Position numbers and translations under genes: made by a program. A DNA stretch of 64,000 nt from Flavobacterium sp. (lineage in GTDB: Bacteria > Bacteroidota > Bacteroidia > Flavobacteriales > Flavobacteriaceae): the NCBI GenBank assembly GCA_010365135.1, contig JAAFGY010000002.1:1-64000 (forward strand), given 5' to 3'. Positions within the stretch are counted from its first letter, which is position 1. The number at the start of each line of letters is the position of its first letter. The notes beneath the pieces were generated by a model, which worked only from the letters and a program-made list of their open reading frames with translations, did no database searches and was not told where the DNA came from. Below, piece after piece: positions 38,283 through 49,516 of this stretch.

Positions 38283-39800
38283 ATGAACAAAAAAGTAATC
38301 CTTATGATTCTAGATGGTTGGGGAAATTCTCCTGACCCAAAAGTATCCGCAATAGACAATGCAAACATTCCTTTCATCAAAAGTTTATATACAAAATATC
38401 CCGTTGGACAGCTTCGGACCGATGGTTTAAACGTGGGTTTGCCTGAAGGCCAAATGGGAAATTCTGAAGTAGGACATATGAATCTTGGCGCAGGAAGAAT
38501 TATTTACCAAGATTTGGCCAAAATAAATCTTGCAGTCGAAAACAAAACCTTAAACACGGAACCTGTACTTGTTGAGGCATTTCAATATGCAAAAGATAAT
38601 AATGTAGCTATTCATCTTCTTGGATTGGTTTCTGACGGTGGTGTCCATTCACACACTTCGCATTTGCGCGGTTTGATCGATGCTACACAAAATTTCGGAT
38701 TGCAGAAAGTCTTCGTTCACGCTTTTACCGATGGTCGTGATGTGGATCCAAAATCTGCTTCTACTTACATCCAAAATTTAGAAAATTATATAGCAAATAC
38801 TGCTGTAAAAATCGCTTCGGTGGTGGGAAGATATTATGCAATGGATCGTGATAAACGTTGGGAAAGAGTAAAAATTGCCTACGATTTATTGGTAAACGGA
38901 ACCGGAACCCATTCTAAAGATGCAGTACAAAGCATTGAAGAAAGCTATATAAATAACGTGACCGACGAATTTATCAATCCAATTATTATGGTTGATGCCT
39001 ACGATGAACCATTGGCTATAATTAAAGAAGGGGATGTTGTAATTTTCTTTAATTTCAGAACCGATAGAGGACGTGAACTTACCGAAGTTTTATCGCAAAA
39101 AGACTTCCACGAGCAAAATATGCACAAACTCAACTTGTACTATGTTACGCTGACCAATTATGACGAAACGTATGAGAATGTAAAAGTAGTTTACAATAAA
39201 GACAACGTTACAGAAACCCTTGGCGAAGTCTTAGAAAAAGCAAACAAAAAACAAATAAGAATCGCCGAAACTGAAAAATATCCTCACGTAACCTTTTTCT
39301 TTTCTGGCGGTAGAGAATTGCCTTTTATTGGCGAAAGTCGAATCTTGAAAAATTCTCCAAAAGTAGCGACTTACGATTTACAACCCGCAATGAGTGCTTT
39401 TGAATTGGCTGATGCTTTGGTTCCTGAACTGAATAAAGGGGAGGTTGATTTTGTTTGTTTAAATTTTGCCAATGGCGATATGGTTGGGCATACAGGCGTA
39501 ATGAGCGCAGCAATTCAAGCGTGTGAAGCAGTAGATAAATGTGTAGAAAAAGTGATTACTGCGGCTTTGGCCAATGATTATACGACATTGATAATTGCTG
39601 ACCACGGAAACTGTGAAACGATGATTAATCCTGATGGAAGTCCGAACACCGCACATACCACCAATCCGGTTCCAATTATTTTGGTAGACAAAGAACTAAA
39701 AGCCATTCACGATGGCGTTTTGGGCGATTTGGCACCCACCATTTTGGAATTAATGGGAATCGAAAAACCCGAAGTTATGACACGACATTCACTTCTGTAA
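38283..39800 (+). CDS. gpmI: 2,3-bisphosphoglycerate-independent phosphoglycerate mutase
   Basis: LMILDGWG, GQMGNSEVGHMNLGAGR, ADHGNCE. Confidence 0.98.
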   Translation: MNKKVILMILDGWGNSPDPKVSAIDNANIPFIKSLYTKYPVGQLRTDGLNVGLPEGQMGNSEVGHMNLGAGRIIYQDLAKINLAVENKTLNTEPVLVEAFQYAKDNNVAIHLLGLVSDGGVHSHTSHLRGLIDATQNFGLQKVFVHAFTDGRDVDPKSASTYIQNLENYIANTAVKIASVVGRYYAMDRDKRWERVKIAYDLLVNGTGTHSKDAVQSIEESYINNVTDEFINPIIMVDAYDEPLAIIKEGDVVIFFNFRTDRGRELTEVLSQKDFHEQNMHKLNLYYVTLTNYDETYENVKVVYNKDNVTETLGEVLEKANKKQIRIAETEKYPHVTFFFSGGRELPFIGESRILKNSPKVATYDLQPAMSAFELADALVPELNKGEVDFVCLNFANGDMVGHTGVMSAAIQACEAVDKCVEKVITAALANDYTTLIIADHGNCETMINPDGSPNTAHTTNPVPIILVDKELKAIHDGVLGDLAPTILELMGIEKPEVMTRHSLL

Positions 39801-39824
39801 AAAGAATAATGAGTTTATAAAGAG

Positions 39825-39853
39825 AGTCCTGCAAATTTGCAGAACTTTTTTTT
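39825..39853 (+). terminator. terminator downstream of gpmI
   Basis: CTGCAAATTTGCAG palindrome followed by a T-run. Confidence 0.7.
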
Positions 39854-41126
39854 ATTTACAATTTATTAAATTATAATATTCTCTATCAATCCATTCTTGA
39901 TGGTTTGGATGCGCAATTTTCACCAATTCGGCTGCACGTTGTCGTAGTGTTTTTCCATACAAATCGGCAATTCCATTTTCGGTAATAATGTATTGAATAT
40001 GAGAACGAGTAGTTACAACTCCAGCACCTTGTTTTAAACAGGGTACAATTCTGCTGTCGCCATTTTTTGTCACAGAAGGTAGTGCAATAATAGCTTTTCC
40101 TCCTTCACTTAATGACGCGCCACGAATAAAATCCATTTGACCACCCACTCCAGAATACATTCTTGCGCCAATAGAATCGGCACAAACCTGACCCGTTACA
40201 TCTACTTCTATTGCTGAATTTATAGCAACCATTTTGGGGTTTTTTCGAATTCTGGCGGTATCATTTACATACGATGACTCTCGCATTTCGACAAACGGAT
40301 TGTCATTTACAAAATCATACAATCGTTGGGAACCAATTAAAAAGGTAGCCAATGCTCTTCCTCTCGAAACTCCTTTAAAATTGCCATTAATAACGTTGCT
40401 TTCTATTAAATCGATCACTCCATCCGAAAACATTTCGGTGTGCAATCCTAAGTTTTTATGATTGGTTAACTTGGACAAAGCAGCATTTGGAATAGAGCCA
40501 ATACCCATTTGTAAAGTGCTTTCATCTTCGATTAATGAAGCAATATAATTTCCTATTTTATCTTCTAATGGAGATGATTCTCCCATTGCATGCTCGTATA
40601 TTGGCGCATTGACTTCGACTAAATAATCAATTTCGGAAATATGAAGAAATCCGTCGCCAAAAGTTCTTGGCATATGCGGATTTACTTGTGCAATTACCGT
40701 TTTTGAACTTTCAATTGCTGCCAATGTTGCTTCCACCGAAACGCCAAGCGAACAATATCCGTGGCTATCAGGTGGCGAAACATGAATAAATGCAACGTCC
40801 AGAGGTAGTACTTTTTTTCTAAACAGATAGGGCAATTCACTCAAAAAAACTGGGGTATAAGAACCATTTCCTGCCGCCAATGTGTGTCTTACATTTGGAC
40901 CAATAAAAAAGGAATTCACATGAAAACTTTTTGCGAATTCTGGATTTGCATAACGCGCTTCTCCCTCAATGTGTAAGTGACAAATCTCTACACTTCTTAA
41001 TTCAGATGCTCTTTCTGTCAATGCGTTTGCCAATATCGTAGGGGCAGCCGCAGCAGCTTGAAGATAAACTCTATCTCCAGATTTCACAACTTTTACGGCT
41101 TCTTGGGCGGTTACATATTTGCTCAT
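39852..41126 (-). CDS. acetyl-CoA hydrolase/transferase family protein
   Basis: MSKYVTAQEAVKVVKSGDRVYLQ; GIGSIPNAALSKL; GVGGQMDFIRGA; start chosen at MSKYV. Confidence 0.93.
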   Translation of the reverse strand: MSKYVTAQEAVKVVKSGDRVYLQAAAAAPTILANALTERASELRSVEICHLHIEGEARYANPEFAKSFHVNSFFIGPNVRHTLAAGNGSYTPVFLSELPYLFRKKVLPLDVAFIHVSPPDSHGYCSLGVSVEATLAAIESSKTVIAQVNPHMPRTFGDGFLHISEIDYLVEVNAPIYEHAMGESSPLEDKIGNYIASLIEDESTLQMGIGSIPNAALSKLTNHKNLGLHTEMFSDGVIDLIESNVINGNFKGVSRGRALATFLIGSQRLYDFVNDNPFVEMRESSYVNDTARIRKNPKMVAINSAIEVDVTGQVCADSIGARMYSGVGGQMDFIRGASLSEGGKAIIALPSVTKNGDSRIVPCLKQGAGVVTTRSHIQYIITENGIADLYGKTLRQRAAELVKIAHPNHQEWIDREYYNLINCK

Positions 41127-41224
41127 ACGCTTTAAATTTTTAAACAAAGTTACTATCAAATTCCATAGAAATATATGATAAAACTCATACATAATCAAAT
41201 TTTTAAATAATCAGTTTTTAATTG

Positions 41225-41232
41225 TATTTTTG
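41225..41232 (+). promoter_or_regulatory. -7 element TATTTTTG upstream of map
   Basis: Matches TAnnTTTG; 18 bp upstream of the map ATG. Confidence 0.45.
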
Positions 41233-41250
41233 CAGTCAGAAAAAAGCATT

Positions 41251-42069
41251 ATGATTATCCAAAAAACCCGTGAAGAAATAGAATTGATGCGCGAAAGTGC
41301 CTTAATTGTTTCAAAAACATTAGGAATGATAGCTTCCGAAATCAAAGTAGGAGTCACCACTTTGTATTTAGACAAATTAGCCGAAGAATTCATAAGGGAT
41401 CACGGCGCCGTTCCAAGTTTTCTTGGTTTATATGATTTTCCAAACTCGCTTTGCATGAGTCCAAATGCCCAAGTGGTACACGGAATTCCGAACAACAAAC
41501 CATTAGAAAGTGGCGATGTGATTTCAGTAGATTGTGGCGCATTTAAAAATGGATACCACGGTGATCACGCTTATTCATTCGAAATTGGTGAGGTTGCTCC
41601 CGAAGTTAAAAAATTGTTGCGCGTAACCAAAGAATCTTTATACGTAGGAATTCGGGAATTTAAAGCTGGAAATCGGGTAGAAGATGTGGGAAATGCTATT
41701 CAAAAATATACCGAAGGTCACGGATATGGCGTGGTTCGCGAACTTGTTGGTCACGGTGTCGGTCAAAAAATGCACGAGGATCCAGAAATGCCTAATTACG
41801 GAAAACGCGGTCGTGGAAAACTTTTTGTCGAAGGAATGGTCGTCGCTATTGAGCCAATGATTAATTTGGGAACCAAAAATATCAAACAACTCAAAGACGG
41901 TTGGACAATCCTAACTGCCGACGGAAAACCAAGTGCTCATTTTGAACACGACGTGGCGTTAATTGACGGAAAACCAGAACTGCTTTCGACTTTTGCGTAT
42001 ATTTATAAAGCATTGGGAATTGTAAGTAATGAGGAAGATGAGTTTAGAAAAATTCCTTTTGTTCTTTAA
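41251..42069 (+). CDS. map: type I methionyl aminopeptidase
   Basis: MIIQKTREEIELMRESALIVSKTL; VGHGVGQKMHEDPEMPNYG. Confidence 0.97.
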   Translation: MIIQKTREEIELMRESALIVSKTLGMIASEIKVGVTTLYLDKLAEEFIRDHGAVPSFLGLYDFPNSLCMSPNAQVVHGIPNNKPLESGDVISVDCGAFKNGYHGDHAYSFEIGEVAPEVKKLLRVTKESLYVGIREFKAGNRVEDVGNAIQKYTEGHGYGVVRELVGHGVGQKMHEDPEMPNYGKRGRGKLFVEGMVVAIEPMINLGTKNIKQLKDGWTILTADGKPSAHFEHDVALIDGKPELLSTFAYIYKALGIVSNEEDEFRKIPFVL

Positions 42070-42086
42070 ACACAGATTTTACCATT

Positions 42087-42857
42087 TTGAAAAAACTTTT
42101 TAAACTAATACTCAATACCATTCCTCGTCCGATATTAATTAGACTGAGTTATGCTGCACGTCCTGTTTTAGCTTTAGCTTTAAAAGGAAATACATTTACC
42201 GACCCAATTGATGGCAAAAGTTTCCGTATGTTTTTGCCTTATGGCTACGGAAAACAGAGAAATAATGCGCTTTCACCAAGTACGCTTTCGCTCGAAAGAC
42301 ATCGTTTGTTGTGGTTGTATTTAAAAAACGAAACCGATTTTTTTACTTCCAATGAAAGAAAAAAGGTTCTTCATTTTGCGCCAGAACAGGCGTTTTATAA
42401 ACTGTTTCGAAACCAGAAAAATATCGATTATACTACAACCGATTTGTTTTCTCCTTTAGCTGATGTAAAAGCAGACATTTGTAACTTGCCTTTCGAGGAC
42501 AATTCTTACGATATTATTTTTTGCAATCACGTTTTAGAGCACATTCCGGATGACACCAAAGCGATGCAGGAACTGTTTCGAGTTTTGAAAAAAGGTGGAA
42601 TGGCTATTCTTCAAATTCCCCAAGATTTAAAAAGAGCACTCACTTTTGCAGATGATTCCATCATAGATCAAAAGGAACGTGCAGCAATCTTTGGACAATA
42701 TGATCACGTTCGCATTTATGGGCAAGATTATTTTGATAAACTAAGAAGCATTGGATTTACTGTAGTTGAAGAAGATTACACCCATAAAATCGCTCCCGAA
42801 TTAGTGGAGAAATATTGTTTGGACAAAGGCGAAATTATTCCTGTTTGTTTTAAATAA
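42087..42857 (+). CDS. class I SAM-dependent methyltransferase
   Basis: DICNLPFEDNSYDIIFCNHVLEHIPDD...ELFRVLKKGGMAIL; TTG start. Confidence 0.92.
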   Translation: MKKLFKLILNTIPRPILIRLSYAARPVLALALKGNTFTDPIDGKSFRMFLPYGYGKQRNNALSPSTLSLERHRLLWLYLKNETDFFTSNERKKVLHFAPEQAFYKLFRNQKNIDYTTTDLFSPLADVKADICNLPFEDNSYDIIFCNHVLEHIPDDTKAMQELFRVLKKGGMAILQIPQDLKRALTFADDSIIDQKERAAIFGQYDHVRIYGQDYFDKLRSIGFTVVEEDYTHKIAPELVEKYCLDKGEIIPVCFK

Positions 42858-42974
42858 TTAAACAATTCTATATTTATTCCTTTTTTGCATTTTTGTGTAT
42901 AAAGCAAAATGGCGGTTTTTTTTATCGTACCTTTAATTGCGCAATTGGCGGTGCCTTATTAAAATTACAAAACG

Positions 42975-43814
42975 ATGAAGATAGTAAAACATTCAGGCGA
43001 TATTGTTGATTTTAACCCAAGTAAACTCAAACAGTCACTTTTGAAATCAGGAGCGAGTCAAGAAGTTGTCGAAACTATTTTGAAAAGCATTCAAAATGAA
43101 ATCTACGAGGGAATTTCGACCAAACATATCTACAAAATGGCTTTTGGTCTGCTGAAAAAAGCTTCAAATACCAATGCTGCTCGATATAATTTGAAAGAAG
43201 CTATCCGATTATTAGGGCCTGCTGGATTTTTCTTCGAAAAATATATTGCTCGGCTTTTCGCTTCTGAACAGTACGAAACCCAAACGAATTCGATTCTTCA
43301 AGGCAACTGCGTTTCGCACGAAATTGATGTTTTGGTCCAAAAAGATCATGTCATTTCGATGATTGAGTGTAAATTTCATATGGGAAAAGATGCCAATTCG
43401 GATGTAAAAGTACCCATGTATATTTTGTCCCGTTTTAATGATTTGAAAGAAAGAAAACACGTCATTTTCTCTGGGAGAGAATCTATATCAAAATGTTGGA
43501 TTGTTACCAATAATCGATTTACATCGGATGCAATTCAGTTTGCAAATTGTTCGGGATTGAGTTTGTTAAGTTGGAATTTCCCTGAAAACAATAATTTAAA
43601 AACTAAAAACGACGACAATTATCTTTATCCAATAACCTGTTTGACCACTTTATCATTGCCAGAAAAAGACAGATTGCTAGTCCTTGATGTGATTTTAGTA
43701 AAAGAATTAATAAACAATTCCGAATGTTTAGAAAAAATAGGATTGAGTCCTAATCGGATAAAGAACGTTTTGAAAGAAGCCTCAGAATTGTGTAAATATA
43801 TCAATAGCCAATGA
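42975..43814 (+). CDS. ATP-cone domain + PD-(D/E)xK (Mrr-like) nuclease
   Basis: N-terminal MKIVKHSGDIVDFNPSKLKQSL (ATP-cone); CVSHEIDVLVQKDHVISMIECKFH (E-x-D...ECK nuclease core). Confidence 0.85.
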   Translation: MKIVKHSGDIVDFNPSKLKQSLLKSGASQEVVETILKSIQNEIYEGISTKHIYKMAFGLLKKASNTNAARYNLKEAIRLLGPAGFFFEKYIARLFASEQYETQTNSILQGNCVSHEIDVLVQKDHVISMIECKFHMGKDANSDVKVPMYILSRFNDLKERKHVIFSGRESISKCWIVTNNRFTSDAIQFANCSGLSLLSWNFPENNNLKTKNDDNYLYPITCLTTLSLPEKDRLLVLDVILVKELINNSECLEKIGLSPNRIKNVLKEASELCKYINSQ

Positions 43815-43842
43815 TTTTAACCGTTGATAAAAATAGGAAATC

Positions 43843-45198
43843 ATGAAAATTAAGTTTATTGGAGGAGCAGGAACGGTAACAGGTTCAAAAACATTAATTG
43901 AAAGTAATGGGGTTCGAATTTTAATCGATTGCGGACAATTTCAAGGCATTAAACCATTGAGAGAACTAAACTGGCAGTCCTTACCAGTATTGCCTTCAAC
44001 CGTAGATATTGTATTGTTGACTCACGGTCATTTGGATCATTGTGGTTGGTTGCCAAGATTGGTAGAGCAAGGATTTAAAGGGAAAATATATTGTACGAGT
44101 CCAACTAAAGACATTACCAAACTCATCCTTTCAGATAGTGCAAAAATTCAAGAAGAAGAAGCCAATAAGGCGAATAAAGAGCATTATTCTAAACACGAAA
44201 TTGCCGAACCACTTTATAATTTAGAACAAGCCGAAGCTGTTTTTCCTCTTTTTAGAGTCGTAAAAATCAATGAAAATATTGCTTTGGATGCCGAGATTTC
44301 AGCTGTTTTTGTCAATGCTGGACACATTATTGGAGCTTGCAGCATCGAATTGAATTTGGAAAATAAAACGCTGGTTTTCTCAGGAGATATTGGTCGTGAT
44401 AACGATATTTTAATGTATCCGCCGACCAAACCCAAAAAAGCGGATTATATTTTCTTGGAAAGCACTTACGGAAATCGCCTTCATCCCGACTCGAATGTCA
44501 AAGCAGAACTAGAAATGTATATTAACAATACAGTTCAAAAAGGCGGAACAATTATTATTCCGAGTTTTGCTGTAGAACGCGCTCAAACAGTGATGTACTT
44601 GCTGTGGCAACTTAAAACTGAAGGTAAAATTCCAAATATTCCGTATATAATTGATACTCCAATGGGAATTAGTGTTGTGGAAATTTTTGAAAATAATAAA
44701 AAATGGCACAAATTGCCCGAACAAGATTATGTCGCAATGTGTCAAATGTTTACAATGATTTCGGATTATCAAGATACTATTGAAGCGATTTACAAAAAAC
44801 GGTCGAAACTAATTATTGCAGCTAGCGGGATGATTACCGGCGGTAGAGTTTTGAGTTATTTAGAACGTTATATTGGTTTGCCTGAAACTACCGTAATCAT
44901 CATTGGCTATCAAGCCGAAGGAACACGTGGCAGAAAATTATTGGAAGGCGAAAAAGAAATTAAAATTTATGGCAAATTCTATGATGTTAAGGCCAATATC
45001 CTCAACATAGAAGGATTGTCGGCTCATGGCGATCAAAAGGATTTGATCAATTGGCTTTCTGAATTGGAAAATACTCCTAAAAAAATATTTTTGGTTCACG
45101 GAGAAGATGGGGCTTTAGAGGAACTCGGCATTAAAATCAATGAAAGGTATGGTTTTGAATGTGTAATTCCACAAATGAATCAAGAGTTTGAACTTTAG
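43843..45198 (+). CDS. beta-CASP metallo-beta-lactamase nuclease (RNA-specificity/RMMBL type)
   Basis: LLTHGHLDHCGWLPRL; STYGNRLHP; IIPSFAVERAQTVMYLL; GMITGGRVLSYL; LSAHGDQKDLINWL. Confidence 0.94.
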   Translation: MKIKFIGGAGTVTGSKTLIESNGVRILIDCGQFQGIKPLRELNWQSLPVLPSTVDIVLLTHGHLDHCGWLPRLVEQGFKGKIYCTSPTKDITKLILSDSAKIQEEEANKANKEHYSKHEIAEPLYNLEQAEAVFPLFRVVKINENIALDAEISAVFVNAGHIIGACSIELNLENKTLVFSGDIGRDNDILMYPPTKPKKADYIFLESTYGNRLHPDSNVKAELEMYINNTVQKGGTIIIPSFAVERAQTVMYLLWQLKTEGKIPNIPYIIDTPMGISVVEIFENNKKWHKLPEQDYVAMCQMFTMISDYQDTIEAIYKKRSKLIIAASGMITGGRVLSYLERYIGLPETTVIIIGYQAEGTRGRKLLEGEKEIKIYGKFYDVKANILNIEGLSAHGDQKDLINWLSELENTPKKIFLVHGEDGALEELGIKINERYGFECVIPQMNQEFEL

Positions 45199-45324
45199 AA
45201 AAAAACTACAATAACCCATATTGTATTAAATATTTATTAAAAAAGCCGAAATCCATTTCCTTGATAGTGCTATTTCGCTAAAATATAATTACTTTCACAA
45301 CCAAAAAAATTTTAAAATATTTTT

Positions 45325-45996
45325 ATGAGTAATTTCGATTGGACACAACTAGTAAATCCTGAATTTTATATTTTAATGGAATTTGGCGGAGTAAAAATGG
45401 GATTGATAGTCATTCTTTTTATAATTTTTGCCGAGACAGGATTATTTGCAGGTTTTTTTCTTCCAGGCGACAGTTTGTTATTTTTAGCGGGGATTTATAG
45501 TGAGTTATTAACTCGTCAAATATCAGTAGGCAACGATTTTGTTAATGTGGTTTTATTGTCTTCATTGGTTTCCTTGGCAGGTGTTTTGGGGAATATGGTG
45601 GGGTATTGGTTTGGCGTCAAAGGGGGCACTTATCTATATAACAAGGAAGATACTTTTTGGTTTAAGGAAAAATACCTTTTGCAATCCAGAGATTTTTTCG
45701 ATAAATATGGAGGAAAAGCAATAATTTTTGCAAGGTTCATACCCATTTTCAGAACTTTTGCGCCCATAGTTGCAGGAATTGCGTCAATGGATAAAAAGAA
45801 ATTTATGTTTAACAATATAATGGGTTCTGTACTGTGGTCCTTTAGTATGATTTTTGCGGGACATTATTTGTCGGATTTATTTAAAAATCAATTTGGTATA
45901 GATTTAAAAGCTCATATAGAATATATTGTCATTGGAATTGTTTTGGTAACAACGCTTCCTGTTTTATGGAAATTATTAAAAAAAAGAGTTCATTAA
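45325..45996 (+). CDS. DedA family membrane protein
   Basis: FFLPGDSLLFLAG; ARFIPIFRTFAPIVAGIASM. Confidence 0.94.
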   Translation: MSNFDWTQLVNPEFYILMEFGGVKMGLIVILFIIFAETGLFAGFFLPGDSLLFLAGIYSELLTRQISVGNDFVNVVLLSSLVSLAGVLGNMVGYWFGVKGGTYLYNKEDTFWFKEKYLLQSRDFFDKYGGKAIIFARFIPIFRTFAPIVAGIASMDKKKFMFNNIMGSVLWSFSMIFAGHYLSDLFKNQFGIDLKAHIEYIVIGIVLVTTLPVLWKLLKKRVH

Positions 45997-46009
45997 TATG
46001 AAAAAACAA

Positions 46010-46040
46010 AAAAATCCGAAGCTTTAAACTTCGGATTTTT
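46010..46040. terminator. bidirectional terminator between dedA and groEL
   Basis: Perfect 12-bp arms AAAAATCCGAAG/CTTCGGATTTTT. Confidence 0.88.
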
Positions 46041-46052
46041 TATTCAAATTAA

Positions 46053-46087
46053 CTTCGTAATTCGTATATCTTACTTCGTACTTGAAA
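46053..46087. repeat. 7-bp-period array CTTCGTA|ATTCGTA|TATCTTA|CTTCGTA|CTTGAAA
   Basis: Read directly; ends 1 bp before the groEL stop codon. Confidence 0.65.
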
Positions 46088-46088
46088 A

Positions 46089-47860
<1,772 letters not shown>

Positions 47861-47864
47861 AATT

Positions 47865-48140
47865 TTAGATTATTGCAAGAATATCATCCTCGCGCATTAT
47901 CAAATAATCTTTTCCTTCTAATTTCAATTCTGTTCCAGCGTATTTTCCGTAGAGAACAGAATCACCTACTTTTACAGTCATTTCGTGGTCTTTTGTCCCT
48001 TTTCCAACAGCAACGACAGTTCCTTTTTGTGGTTTTTCTTTTGCAGTATCTGGAATAAAAATTCCGGAGGCAGTTTGAGTTTCAGCAGCTACGGGTTCAA
48101 TAAGAACACGGTCTGAAAGTGGTTTAATATTTAAAGCCAT
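47865..48140 (-). CDS. groES: co-chaperonin GroES
   Basis: [33 protein letters not shown]. Confidence 0.98.
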   Translation of the reverse strand: MALNIKPLSDRVLIEPVAAETQTASGIFIPDTAKEKPQKGTVVAVGKGTKDHEMTVKVGDSVLYGKYAGTELKLEGKDYLIMREDDILAII

Positions 48141-48231
48141 AATGATAGAATATTTTATTATTATTAATTTGATAAGATTCGGATTTCAGAAATTATGCCA
48201 ACAGTTGAAAACTGACATTTTTTCTTAAAAA

Positions 48232-48259
48232 AAATGCCAGCTTTGACAGGCTGGCATTT
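48232..48259 (-). terminator. terminator downstream of secG
   Basis: AAATGCCAGC/GCTGGCATTT arms; T-run on the minus strand. Confidence 0.82.
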
Positions 48260-48277
48260 ATTATATGTTAATGTAAC

Positions 48278-48619
48278 TTATTTTTTTACAGGCTCAGTTG
48301 CCGGAGCAGGAGTCATTGGAGCAGGTGTTGTTGTTTTTGGAACAGCAGTTTCTGTTTTATCAATAATTTTTGAGTCCTTATCGCCTAATGATCCTCCAAA
48401 ACTTAAACTTGAGAGTAAAATAAGGACAATTAATATGGTGGCTAATGTCCAAGTGCTTTTGTCTAAAAAGTCGGTAGTTTTTTGTACACCACCTATTTGT
48501 GTTGAACCACCTAATGATGAAGAAAGTCCGCCGCCTTTAGGGTTTTGAACCATTATTACTACTACGAGTAAAAAACAAACTATTGTTATTAAAACTAAAA
48601 AAATTGAAAATGTGCTCAT
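48278..48619 (-). CDS. secG: preprotein translocase subunit SecG
   Basis: VVIMVQNPKGGGLSSSLGGSTQIGGVQKTTDFLDKSTW. Confidence 0.95.
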   Translation of the reverse strand: MSTFSIFLVLITIVCFLLVVVIMVQNPKGGGLSSSLGGSTQIGGVQKTTDFLDKSTWTLATILIVLILLSSLSFGGSLGDKDSKIIDKTETAVPKTTTPAPMTPAPATEPVKK

Positions 48620-48622
48620 TGT

Positions 48623-49441
48623 TTAATTATTATTTTGTTGTAAAATCTTAATATCCGAGATTCGGTCTGCAAAGAAACTACTTTTTTCTGGATATTTCAA
48701 AATTAATATCTCATAAGCTTGTATCGCTTTTTGATATTTTTTTTGCTCCAAGTAGACTCTTGCCAATGTCTCGGTCATTAAGTAGGAATTATCTGTTTTA
48801 TTACTATTGGTATTAAGAGAAGATGTTGCGTTTTGTTTTATTGGAGAAATCTTTGGACTAGCTTCGATAAATTTATCTATCAATTGCGCTTTTTTCTTTT
48901 TTTCATCGTCAATAAGCTTATTTTCAGGGTTTTCATCGCGAACTATGGGTTGCGTTCTGGAGAGTTGAAGCCATTCTTGAAAAGAATGTTTTTCGTCTTT
49001 GGAGAAACCAAAAGGCTTTCCGATTTCTAGATTTTCGGCCGCTTCTATTGGTGAAGCTTCTTTTATGGTGGTACGAATGGATTGTTCTAATTTGTTGGTT
49101 TTTGGCTCAAGCCGTATTTCTGGCTTAATTACTTCACAATCAATCACGCTAATGTCAAGAAGTTCAAGGATTTTTTTGTCGTACAACCCTTTTTGGATGG
49201 CCACAAAAGTATCCGATGTGATAAAGTCGAATAAAATGGTTCGGTCGGTTGTGTGCGCTGCAGTAACTTTCAAGGCATAATTATACCTAAAACTATTTTG
49301 ATTAAAAAGCCCTTTCAATCGTAAAGCTCTGGCACTTTGAAAATATGGAAATTCATCCAAAACTTTTCCTAAGTCGTCCGTTTGCTTTTCGTTGATAGCA
49401 TCTGGTTTATTAATTAAATAAGTATAATCGGTTACGTTCAT
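48623..49441 (-). CDS. tetratricopeptide-repeat-containing hypothetical protein
   Basis: ETLARVYLEQKKYQKAIQAYEILILKYPEKSSFFADRI (TPR). Confidence 0.85.
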   Translation of the reverse strand: MNVTDYTYLINKPDAINEKQTDDLGKVLDEFPYFQSARALRLKGLFNQNSFRYNYALKVTAAHTTDRTILFDFITSDTFVAIQKGLYDKKILELLDISVIDCEVIKPEIRLEPKTNKLEQSIRTTIKEASPIEAAENLEIGKPFGFSKDEKHSFQEWLQLSRTQPIVRDENPENKLIDDEKKKKAQLIDKFIEASPKISPIKQNATSSLNTNSNKTDNSYLMTETLARVYLEQKKYQKAIQAYEILILKYPEKSSFFADRISDIKILQQNNN

Positions 49442-49445
49442 TTCA

Positions 49446-49507
49446 GATTTGAGATTTGAGATTTGAGATTTGAGATTTCAGCAGCTAAACTGAAAACTGA
49501 AAACTGC
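49446..49507. repeat. 7-bp-period arrays: 4x GATTTGA + GATTTCA, then AAACTGA x2 + AAACTGC
   Basis: Units at 49446-49480 and 49487-49507; fills the gap between the TPR gene start and the LptE-like stop. Confidence 0.88.
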
Positions 49508-49516
49508 TCACTGGAT

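Noticed and set aside
42911-42950. GGCGGT direct repeat upstream of the ATP-cone nuclease
   Set aside because: Only two short copies; not distinguishable from chance without comparative data.
48141-48231. Sigma-54 promoter for groES (TGGCATAATTTCTGAA on the minus strand)
   Set aside because: Only the -24 half resembles the consensus; the -12 GC is missing.
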